A stretch of 64,000 nt of DNA from Rhizaria sp. SCN 62-66 (taxonomy: Eukaryota; Rhizaria, unplaced): assembly GCA_001724265.1 (NCBI GenBank), contig MEDY01000137.1, forward strand, positions 1-64,000. Direction: 5' to 3'. The notes under the pieces were generated by a model. That model was given only the letters and a program-made list of their open reading frames with translations, was not told the origin of the DNA and did not search any database. This document shows, piece after piece, positions 55,606 through 64,000 of the stretch; positions within the stretch are counted from its first letter, which is position 1; each line of letters starts with the position of its first letter. Made by a program: the position numbers and the translations under genes.

Positions 55606-55907
55606 GGATCAACTGCTTTAGAGCAATAAGCTGTGGTAAGCGTACTTTAAAGACTATTCTCTCGATGAGCGTTCGATTTGTTCCACCTAGAGCTTGTTTT
55701 TGGGCTGTCAAAAAGCAAAGGTGATTGGTGGAGCGTTCGTGGTGAAACGAATCAAGGGGGAAGGTCAGCAATCTTTGTAGGAGTATTAGTGGTCGTTAGA
55801 GGCAGTCAAGTGTATATTTAATTTACAGGGAAAGAACAAAGCAATATTGTCAGTATTTCCTGTTTAGCTGATATTCCGTTGACGGTCTCTGTTGCGTCAT
55901 CTATACT
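55606..55907. promoter_or_regulatory. short divergent promoter
   Basis: About 300 AT-rich bases between ELP6 (-) and the thioredoxin gene (+), expected to hold both promoters. No other feature seen. Confidence 0.45.
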
Positions 55908-58132
55908 ATGTCAACACAAGCTTCAATGGAATCCGATCCGACTTTGTCTCAACCTCTTGCTCTTCTTTCTTGCCCATTGTCTTCCTACCTTTGCAATGAT
56001 AGACCAATGTCTGTGAAGCACTGTTCTAGCTCGAGTGATCTTAGCAGCATCTGCTCCAATGCCGGCGGCAAGGTCGTTGTCGTCGATTTCCACGCCACTT
56101 GGTGCGGCCCCGTACGTCCATGCATCACTCGCTCCTTCTTCCCTTCCATCTAACCACGCAGTTTATCATCATCGTATTGAGTGTAGCTAAGGTGAAACTT
56201 CACATGTACGGTTTTATTTGTATTACCTAACTAATGTCACTTATTTTGTTCTACTTCACTCTGTTTCTGTTGTGCTATACCCAGTGCAAGGCGATCGCCC
56301 CGACCTTCGACTCCCTGGCTAGTGAGTACTCTTCCACCTGCGTCTTCGTCAAAGTCGACGTCGACGTGGCCAAGGACGTCGCCCAGGCTTACAGGGTCAC
56401 TTCTATGCCCACCTTCGTATTTCTCCACAAGGCCCGTGAGGTCGAGCGCTTTTCCGGCGGCGACCCCAGCGGCTTAACTTCAACCGTCGCCCGCCTGTCC
56501 CGCGAGCTCGGTCGCGGCTCTGCTTTCACGGGCGCGGGCGCCGGAGTAGCCGGCGGCGCTACTGCCGGCGCGGGCGATGCGCCCGTCAACCCTTGGGCGC
56601 GCAAGGACTTTAAGCCGCCCGGGATGGCGCAACTGCAAGCGAACTCGACTGGCAACCCCGCTCCCACCGCCGCCGCTCCCGCCGCCGCTGCTGCTGCTGC
56701 TCCTAAGAGTGGTGGCAGTGCGGAATTTGATGTGGTGTGCGACGGGGACGTGTGCCGCCGTGTTCCCCGCAACAACAACAACGCTGCGGTAAGTAATAAC
56801 AATCAGGATGACCAGAGCCAAGGATGGGGCAGCTGGTGCACTGTGATGTAAATCTGTTCGTATATGCGCATTCATTACGACGCTATACTACGTATCATGC
56901 AGCTATTGTCAGATATTTCTATATATACTCAAAGAAAACGTCCAAAAGAAACAAACAACTCATATTAAGTGAAATTTTAAACGAGACATGTCAGTCTGTG
57001 CATGTGCCCAAGTGTGTGGGGGGTGTTGTGTTTGTGTGAGTGCGTGTGCGTGCGATTGTGTGAGCGCGATTGCTACCGTGACTGTGAACTGTGATTTTGT
57101 TTGTTTGTTCTGAGTGACGATTGTTGTGACTGCAAAGAGACTCACAAACACGCACACGTCCACGGCACTTACCGCTTGCATGCACACTTCGCAAAACAAG
57201 AAAGTAACGGCTCGCAACAAAACACAATATTCACAAGCACATATCTCACAAGCAATTGCAAACACACAGGCATACACATAAACACACAAATACCTCACTT
57301 CACCAAGCATAGCAAGCAGATGGTCATGATACTCAGTCTCACTGAAATCCGCAACTCACCGTTCTTGCGGAACGTGTGTAATTCTCTGTTTCTTCTTCTC
57401 TACGCACACAGCCCGCTGCAACCGCATCCCACCCTGCCCTCCGCGCCACCACCCTTCAAGGCCCGCCTCCTCCCTACTCGCCTGCGAACGCAGCCACCGC
57501 CGCCACCGCCACTGCCGCTGCTGCCCGGTCTCACTCCCCCTCGGCCGCCACCACCACCCACGCCCCCACCGCGCACGCTGCTGCTCCTGCCTCGCCCGCT
57601 GCGACCAGCGGTGCGGTGCCTGCGAGCCCCTCTGCGGGCGCCACGATGCTGCTTCGCGCCCTCGAGCTGCGTCGTTCGCAATACCAGTCTGCCGTCACGC
57701 CCGAGCAAGAGCGCGCGAGCATCATCCACCACCGCGCGCGCGCCGAGGCCGAGCTCGAGGCAGAGGCCGCCGTGCGCGCCAAGGCCGCCGCCGTGGCCGC
57801 CAAAGAGGACGCTGCGCGCGCGAAGCAGCGGCGCGAGGACGAGCAGCATGCCGCGGTTCTCAAAAAGCGGGTCGAGGCCGATAAGCTGCGCAGGATCGAG
57901 GAAGCGCGGTACGTCATATGAAATGATACATATATTTGTAATTCTGTCATGTACGTTAGCGTTTTATCTTATTATTTGTGTTGATGTTTGGCTTCAAACT
58001 CACTTGTATCTTGATTTAATGTCGATGCAATCGTTGTTTTTCGCTGCATACAGCGAGCGCGAGCGTGCTCTGGCGGCCATTAAGGCGGCCAAGGCCGCGG
58101 GTGGCGGCACGACGCCGCCGCTCCAGAAGTGA
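55908..58132 (+). CDS. thioredoxin fused to coiled-coil tail
   Basis: Predicted exons are 55908-56111, 56285-56788, 57412-57908 and 58054-58132 (TGA); 427 residues, phases 0, 0, 2. A thioredoxin domain comes first, with VVVVDFHATWCGPCKAIAP (active-site CGPC, split by intron 1), VKVDVDVAKDVAQAYRVTSMPTFVFL (cis-Pro) and a short linker. Next is EFDVVCDGDVCRRVP, then a Pro/Ala/Ser-rich spacer, then a charged coiled coil (RRSQYQSAVTPEQERASIIHHRAR ... RRIEEARERERALAAIK). The first ATG (55908) or MSVKHC at 56007 could be the start. If intron 3 (56789-57411, donor GTAAGT) is retained, translation ends instead at 56851 with SWCTVM, whose last four residues form a CaaX-type farnesylation signal. The fusion may tether redox activity to a filament or complex. 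Confidence 0.75.
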
Positions 58133-59053
58133 TTGTTCTGTTCATCACATGGTACCTGTGACGTATACGTCCATTGATCTTCACGTTCTAGACCTCTCTT
58201 GATCGACGCCATTTGCTTGCGACGCAAAGTGACTGGCTGTAAGCATGGCTTACTATCATACCCGTTGTTTTTAGCATTCGATCAGGCCAGCTGTAATTGA
58301 GTAGACTACCGGTTATCATGCAGCTTGTGTCGTGTTCATTGCAAACGAATACATATCAGAGGTGTTAAACTAATGGTCATAATTCACGTGTGTTTTCGTC
58401 TGTATAAACACGTCAATGGTGTGGTGCACTAAAAAACATTTTAAAAAAATTATGAGAATCTACTCTATTGCTTGTTTTGTTAATTGAATTGGCGAACGTG
58501 CCAAACGGTAGCAGGCACCTCAGAGGCTGGAGCACGATTCAAAAACAAATTCATGAAAGACATAGCATCGCGTGCAACTGCGCTGGCACGGACAGAAGAG
58601 AGCACTAAATGGCAAACAACAACGACGATGCTGAGGTGAAAAATACGCGATGAAAATAGACAAAACAACACAAGAAAGGAAAGCGAGAGAAGGAAAGCAA
58701 AGCAGGAAGGAAAGTAACGCAGCATAATTAGATAGATACACTGGGGGTAACAGAGCTAGGGTAAGAATGAAGGACACTTGTGACTGGCCGTGCAAAGCAG
58801 TGCTTACGGTTACTCGACAGAAGAGAAACACTGCAAGGATTCTCGAAATGTTTCGAAATCGTTCGTCACACATGTAGATCACAACGCAATAACAATAAAC
58901 AATAATAACTCTATAGCAATGGTACAAGCATTCGCATGAGCGATGACAAGTACTGTGATAAATCAAGAAGCAAGTGATAAAGTGCTCCAAACTCATCGAA
59001 TGTGAATCTCAAGCCCTCAACCGGCTCAGTCATCATCTCCGTCCAACCATCGC
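58133..59053. other. convergent 3' intergenic region
   Basis: About 920 AT-rich bases between the thioredoxin gene (+) and eIF4B-like gene (-). A 158-codon frame on the minus strand is Cys/Leu/Phe-rich and non-coding in character. No RNA gene seen. Confidence 0.45.
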
Positions 59054-60157
59054 TTACACCTTATTGGTCTCGCTCTTGCCGCTATTGTTGTTATTGTTAG
59101 TATTAGTGTTGTTGTCGTTCACAACACTGTCGTGGCTGCTGCGGCCGGCGCCGTTGGCCCCACCGCGGAGGAACGACCTCCGCGCGCCGCCCTGAAACAC
59201 CTCGGTGGCCTTTTGGACCTCATTGACGCTGCTGCTGGGCGTAACGCGGTCGCCAACCCACTCGCCGCTGCCGAGCTGATGGTCATGGTCGTCGTGGCCG
59301 CCACCGCCGCCGCCACCGCCGCCGCCACCGCCGCCGCGACGGCCACCGCGACCACCACCGCGACCGCCACCGCGACCGCCATCGCGACCGCTGCCGCTGC
59401 CGCTGCCGCTGCCGGCACTGTTCCCGATGTTGCCGCTTTTGCCACTGTTGCGGGCGCCAGAGCCAGAGCCAGAGCCAGAGCTAGGGGCAGCGGGGGTAGA
59501 GAGAGTTGTAGTCCGCTTCTGGGACCTGGTGTCGAGGACGACTTGCCAATCAGAGCCGTCGCCCTCAAACTTACCCTTGCCGCTGCCGCTGCCGCTGCCG
59601 CTGCCGCTGCCGCTGCTGCTACTGGTGATGTTGCTGTCGTTGCCGCTGCCTCGGCCACGGCCGGCCTTGCTGCCGCCGTCCCGGCTCCCGTGACTATCCT
59701 TGCCGTCCCTGTCCTTGGAGTCCTTGCCGCCCTTGTTGAGGTCCTTACTGTGGTCCTTGTCCCTGCTCTCCTTGCCATCCCTGCCACTGCCGCTGTGACT
59801 GGAGTCCTTCGCGTGCGCGCTGATATTCACGCTGGTGTGGCTTGACGTCACATAGCGCGGCTTCCCGTCGTCCTTACTGTCACGGCGGTCACGGCCGTCC
59901 TTGTTGGCCGCACCACCCTTCTGTGACTGTTGAGACTGCGACTGGAAATGGGATCCGCCGTGGCCGCGAGCGCCGCCGTCTTTGTGAGAGCCATCATTCG
60001 CATCCTTACCAGTAATCGCGTTGTGACCACTAATGCTGTTGGTCTTATTCTGCTCACGCTCGCGCTCAGGGTTGCGCTCAACAGACGGCTTGAAGCTGTT
60101 CTTGCTGCTGCTCGCGGCGGGGCCGTCGCGCCAAGAGCCGCCGCCGCCGTTGCCGCT

Positions 60158-60198
<41 letters not shown>

Positions 60199-60232
60199 TG
60201 GGCTTGTGGCCGTGCCCGCTCCCAAACGCAAA

Positions 60233-60264
<32 letters not shown>

Positions 60265-60269
60265 CGGAG

Positions 60270-60300
<31 letters not shown>

Positions 60301-60574
60301 CAGAGACAGAGACAGAGCCAGAGACAGAGACAGAGCCAGAGCCACCGGAGTGGGAGTGGGACTTGTTCGCGGCTGCGGAGGCGGCGGTGGCCTTGGCAGC
60401 GCGCGCGGCCTCACCTGCGGCCTTCTTGGCGGCCTTCTCGGCGGCCTCGCGCTCCGCCAGCACTTCCTCGCGGCTGCGGATGTCGCCGAACGGGTTAGAC
60501 CTAGGCGGCCCGGGGATCACGATCCCCGCGTCGGCCGCGGCCGCAGCGGCTGCGGTGCTGGAAGACGAAGCGAA

Positions 60575-60616
<42 letters not shown>

Positions 60617-61270
60617 GCTGTTGAAGCCTGAAGAGCGGGCGGGACCGTATGACGCACCTGAGCCCGAGCCTGAGCCTGAGCCGTAGCCGGCGCCGGAGCC
60701 GCCGCCACTGCGGTAGCTGGAAGAGGAGGAGCTGTGTGCGTGGGACCCGAAGCCGAGGCGCGCGACTGGTACGGGGGCGGCGGCGGCCGCCACGGCGGCG
60801 GCTTGCATGGCGGGCATGGCAATGACGTCCTGCGCGGCCTTGGAGTCGTAGACGTTCACCGTGATTTCCTTGCCCTGAATAGCAGAGCAGAGAGCGAGAA
60901 ATGGATATGCAGACAAAGATAGAATCATGTGAGAATAAAACTTGGGCATAAGTTTAAAAAAAAAATTACATATATATGACTTCAATCAATGTATAGAAAC
61001 GGAGTGTGATATATGTACCTGAAAGAGGACCTTGCTCATGCGGAGCAGCCCCTGTAGCGCCTCAGCGCTCGAGACCTCGATGATGGCCTGCGACCGGCTG
61101 GGACGGGCGTTGACCTTGATGGAGACGTAGGGCGTGCGGCCAAGCCAGGCGCGGACGCTGTTCTCGGTGACGCTGCTGGGCAGGCCCGCGACGATGGCTT
61201 CGTAGGGTGGACCGCTCGGGATCTTATTGTAGCCACCGCCGCCGCCGCTGCTGCTGCTGTAGCCACCTTT

Positions 61271-61306
<36 letters not shown>

Positions 61307-61733
61307 CTTGTTATAGCCGCCGCCGCCGCCGCCGCCGCCGCGGGCGTTGTCCTTGCCGCCGTAGGGCCGGCCGCCGTGTCCGTGGCCGCCGCCGCCGCCT
61401 TTTTGGCTACTGTTGCTGTTGCTGTCAGCCGCGGGCAAGTGCGCCTGAGGCAGGTTGAGCTGGCGCTGGGGCACGTGCGGAGTGTTGTTGTCGTCCTCGG
61501 GGATGAAGTCCGCCCAGCTGCCGCCCTGGATGAGCTCGGCAAGAGCTGTGCGCAAGACCGGCGCGGGCGGGGACGAGGAGGAGAGGCGTGGTTCGGTTTG
61601 TTGGTGAGAAAGGGCGAGTGGTGGGGAGGAAATGACGGGGAGTGAAAGGATGAGATATCAGCACGGATATGCAGTGGACAAAGACAAAGATAGTATATAT
61701 GATGTGCTTAGAACTATGCGTACCTTGATCCAT
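59054..61733 (-). CDS. eIF4B-like RNA-binding translation factor
   Basis: Predicted exons are 61733-61724 (10 bases, ATGGATCAAG), 61545-61019 and 60874-59054 (TAA); 785 residues with agreeing phases. The start reads MDQALAELIQGGSWADFIPED, like the SWADW start of eIF4B. A Gly-rich linker leads to an RRM-like domain (PPYEAIVAGLPSSVTENSVRAWL, ... QAIIEVSSAEALQGLL, GKEITVNVYD). Further on is NPFGDIRSREEVLAEREAAEKAAKK, the hallmark of eIF4B (NPFG-x-x-(R/P)REEVLxE). The rest is Ser/Gly/Lys/Asp-rich and includes DWQVVLDTRSQ near the end. eIF4B stimulates the eIF4A helicase in cap-dependent initiation. The tiny first exon was chosen because it alone gives an ATG, a GTACGC donor and the right phase. 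Confidence 0.85.
60233..60343. repeat. GAGCCA hexamer minisatellite coding Gly-Ser repeats
   Basis: Tandem CCAGAG/CCAGAG-type hexamers with a few variants. On the gene strand they encode a long (GS)n run in the eIF4B-like protein; (GCC)n runs next to it (60142-60199) encode poly-Gly. Confidence 0.85.
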
Positions 61734-62240
61734 TACGTGGAACTATCGTTTAGGAGAACAAGAGGGAGTCGGGACAAAAGAAGTGAAGAGCAAAGGGAAG
61801 ACGTGAGCGTCGGTGGATTTGGAATGAAACAGGTCTTGGTAGAGTGGCCATGTCCGTGTACTGACCAGAAAACAAAAGCTTAGGTGACAAACAAGGGCGT
61901 TCTCTGTGGAAATTTAACGGGTCGCGAGGATGTCACGTTGATCGCACTCTACGGGTCTTCGCCAAGGAATTGCTGTGGAATCTCTGTCAGCCACTGTGTG
62001 GCCGTTGGGTGGGGGAGATAGGGTTCCGAAAAATGTCTGCCTGTCACCAAATAGTAAAATGATACGACAGCTACGCGTGACTAGTGATGACATTAAAATT
62101 ATGCATGTATTCACCATTGAATGTTTTTGTAGCTGCCTTTAAGTCGGCACCTCTCACAGCGCCCACATAGCGTCAATAAATACGAATATAAGCAACTACC
62201 ACTACCACGAACTACCTTTGTTCTCCTCTTGTGGTTCCAC
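61734..62240. other. intergenic region / eIF4B-like promoter
   Basis: About 500 bases between the eIF4B-like start (-) and the stop of the next gene (-). Nothing else recognised. Confidence 0.45.
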
Positions 62241-64000
62241 TTAGAGGTCATCCCGCAGGTCCTGATCGGCCGGGAACATCTCCGCATCGCAGCTCATCCC
62301 TTCCTCCATCTCCTGCACATTCGTAAAGGGCGTGAACCGGTCCGCCGTCTCGAGCACCTCGGTCGGCATCCACCCGTTCTCCCACCACAGCACGGCCCGG
62401 TCCACGGCGCGCTCTTCCGGAACGGGGAAGCCCTTGCCGTCGGAGAAGACGGGCGCGTCCGTGGCCACAAGCACCACGGCGTCGGCACTCGCCTGCGCCC
62501 AGTAGACGTGGCGGAACACGCCCGCCCACGCCGCAGCGACCTGCGCGGGGGACTCGCAGTCCACTGCAGTGAAGGCTGGGAAGTCGTCGGAATCCTCAAC
62601 GACTCCATGTTCCGCAGAAGCATACTGCGAATCCTCCGTCCGTCCGCTCGCGTCGGCGTTTGAACCACTGGTAGATTGAGACTGGTTCTCGCTAGAGGTT
62701 AAACCACTCGCGCTTGCACGCGCGGCATCCCCTTTGGTGAGATCGCGCGAACCCGCGGTCGCCGCGGTCGCAGCGGCCGCAGCAGCCGCATTGTCGCCCC
62801 CATTGCTCGAGTCCCTCTGGTGGCTGTTCTTGCCCGCCTTGCAGTGCGCGGGCAGCAGCGGCACGCGGCGGATGATCGCGGCCCCGGGCGCAAGCGTGGC
62901 CTGCAGTCTCCGCAGCACGTGCGGCGCCGTCAGCGACGGGTCCGCCACGGTGTCCTGGATGATCAGGTGGTACTGCTTCACGGGCCGGTGGAGCGCGGGC
63001 GCTGCGAGCAGCAGGGGCGCAGCGGCGGCCGGGTCGACGATGATGCAGCCGCTCGCCGCGACGGCCTCCGCCTCGGCCTCCGCGGTCGCCGCAGTCGCCG
63101 CGGTCGCAGCTTCAGCGTCAGCCGCGTCGGCCGTTGTGGCGTCGGAAGACTTAGCAGTGGCACTGGAGTCGCTAGCTGCGTTCGCGGGAGCAGCAACAAC
63201 CTCCGCGTCAACCACAGTTGAGCCACTCGCGCTCTTAGCAGCGCTGGACGCTGCCTCCAAGCCGCCGCCGTTGTTCTCCGACAAGGCCTCCTTGCTACCG
63301 CTCAGCAGGGGGAGCTCCTTGGTCGCGGCCACGTGCGCCGCCACCGCCGCCTCGGCCTCCGCGGACGGAAACAACGCCGCCACGAATGCCGACGGCGTGC
63401 AGAGTGCGGAGTACGCGCGGACGCCCCCGGCCAGCGGCGGCAGCGCCAGGGACGCGCCCGTGGGGGACGTGGCGTTGTGAGCGGCCGTGTCGCGGTCGAC
63501 GGCAAGGCTGGCCGTCACACTGCCAGCACGGTCAGAGCCAGAGCCCACAGTGTCGGAGTCAGCGTCGGCGTCGGCGTCGGGAGCGGCCGCGCTCGCCGGT
63601 GCACTGCTGGGGCGAGCAGCGTTCAGAGCTGAGCTGACGGTAGTCGCTGCAGTAGCAACGGTAGTGGCGCTGGCGCTGTCAGGAGCCGCTTGCCGTTGTG
63701 ACGTGGGTAGAGTGTCGAACCCGGCCCAGATAACTGCCTCGGCAGCCGCGGCGGCCTCGGCAGCGCCCGGGATCCCCTCCTCGGCCGCCTCGGCCGCCGC
63801 CGCCGCCTCCGCAGCCGCTGAGCACGCCGAGTACCCGTTCGAGTGCTCCAGATTCGCCACCGCAGCCGCGACGCGCGCGGCGGTCGCGCCTTCGAACGCG
63901 AGCTGCACGGGGTGATCCGGCGGGCCGTCCACGGTCACGTACGCGCGGGACAGCAGCTCGCGGGCGGCGTCGCGCGCCACCAGATCGCTGTCGACCGAGT
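62241..64000 (-). CDS. partial Ala-rich protein of unknown function, 5' end outside window
   Basis: The frame is open from the right edge to a TAA at 62241-62243, at least 586 codons; the start lies beyond the window. It is very Ala/Ser/Glu-rich with inserts, but islands of ordinary sequence remain: PDHPVQLAFEGATAARVAAAV, RAYSALCTPSAFVAALFPS, RPVKQYHLIIQDTVADPSLTAPHVLRRLQ, and at the C-terminus FPAFTAVDCESPAQVAAAWAG, FRHVYWAQASADAVVLVATD and WWENGWMPTEVLETADRFTPF. The C-terminus is acidic. I do not recognise the family. Islands separated by low-complexity inserts are the same style as the other genes here. Confidence 0.6.
   Translation of the reverse strand, partial: SVDSDLVARDAARELLSRAYVTVDGPPDHPVQLAFEGATAARVAAAVANLEHSNGYSACSAAAEAAAAAEAAEEGIPGAAEAAAAAEAVIWAGFDTLPTSQRQAAPDSASATTVATAATTVSSALNAARPSSAPASAAAPDADADADSDTVGSGSDRAGSVTASLAVDRDTAAHNATSPTGASLALPPLAGGVRAYSALCTPSAFVAALFPSAEAEAAVAAHVAATKELPLLSGSKEALSENNGGGLEAASSAAKSASGSTVVDAEVVAAPANAASDSSATAKSSDATTADAADAEAATAATAATAEAEAEAVAASGCIIVDPAAAAPLLLAAPALHRPVKQYHLIIQDTVADPSLTAPHVLRRLQATLAPGAAIIRRVPLLPAHCKAGKNSHQRDSSNGGDNAAAAAAATAATAGSRDLTKGDAARASASGLTSSENQSQSTSGSNADASGRTEDSQYASAEHGVVEDSDDFPAFTAVDCESPAQVAAAWAGVFRHVYWAQASADAVVLVATDAPVFSDGKGFPVPEERAVDRAVLWWENGWMPTEVLETADRFTPFTNVQEMEEGMSCDAEMFPADQDLRDDL

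Noticed and set aside
58520-58996. 158-codon hydrophobic ORF on the minus strand
   Set aside because: AT-rich 3' intergenic composition, Cys/Phe/Leu-rich by chance, no start context, no family resemblance.
59132-59845. Long Ala-rich plus-strand ORFs opposite eIF4B and in other GC-rich exons
   Set aside because: They are antisense shadows of GC-rich repeats on the true coding strand.

Overview
The window is nuclear DNA from a flagellated, GC-rich unicellular eukaryote. Genes are 60-75% GC by eye and carry long Ala, Gln, Asn, Ser, Gly and Asp runs. Introns and intergenic DNA are AT-rich. Most multi-exon genes have short introns (about 60-620 nt) with a dominant GTACG(T) 5' splice site. A centriole/flagellum is implied by a CPAP/SAS-4-type TCP10-domain protein, a GAS8/DRC4 homologue and an acylated multi-domain adenylate kinase-NDP kinase. 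The lineage cannot be fixed from this window alone.

Layout: 1-2118 holds a small CCCH zinc-finger gene, a scrambled partial copy of the CPAP gene and a decayed exon. Then come CPAP (2119-6710,+), FHIP/RAI16-like (7072-11237,-), a mitochondrial membrane protein (12051-13184,+), a DoxX/TMEM35-like protein (13984-14877,-), GAS8/DRC4 (15570-17397,+) and casein kinase 2 beta (18339-19091,+). A 3.86-kilocodon ATRX/ARIP4-type SNF2 helicase covers 19413-31165(-). After it lie a W2-like/DR-repeat protein (31729-34531,+), a coiled-coil protein (35434-38610,-), an ADAL-type deaminase (39138-40634,+), the AK-NDPK fusion (41308-44291,+), an AT-richer hypothetical gene (44819-45470,+) and a sarcosine-oxidase-like flavoprotein (46128-48173,-). 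The right part holds a dsRBD protein fused to a degenerate aminotransferase fold (48681-53054,+), RPL22 (53452-54432,+), ELP6 (54622-55605,-), a thioredoxin-coiled-coil protein (55908-58132,+), eIF4B-like (59054-61733,-) and a partial unknown gene (62241-64000,-).

Main discovery: UAG appears to be a sense codon in this genome. The SNF2 gene reads through two in-frame UAGs (28187-28189 and 27173-27175), with coding character and a repeated VK(R/S)E motif continuing unchanged. ELP6 is split by one UAG (55210-55212) into two halves that are both needed for the family fold. Of the 20 gene ends I can define, 9 use UAA, 11 use UGA and none use UAG. The residue inserted cannot be determined here.

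Other notable items are the dsRBD/pseudo-aminotransferase fusion, a 16-bp near-palindrome CTAAGTACCCCCTTAG scattered inside coding exons, the GTACGT splice-site preference, and a CPAP fragment copied in inverted order with an internal flip. All gene models come from reading the sequence; functions come from remembered family features, not searches.
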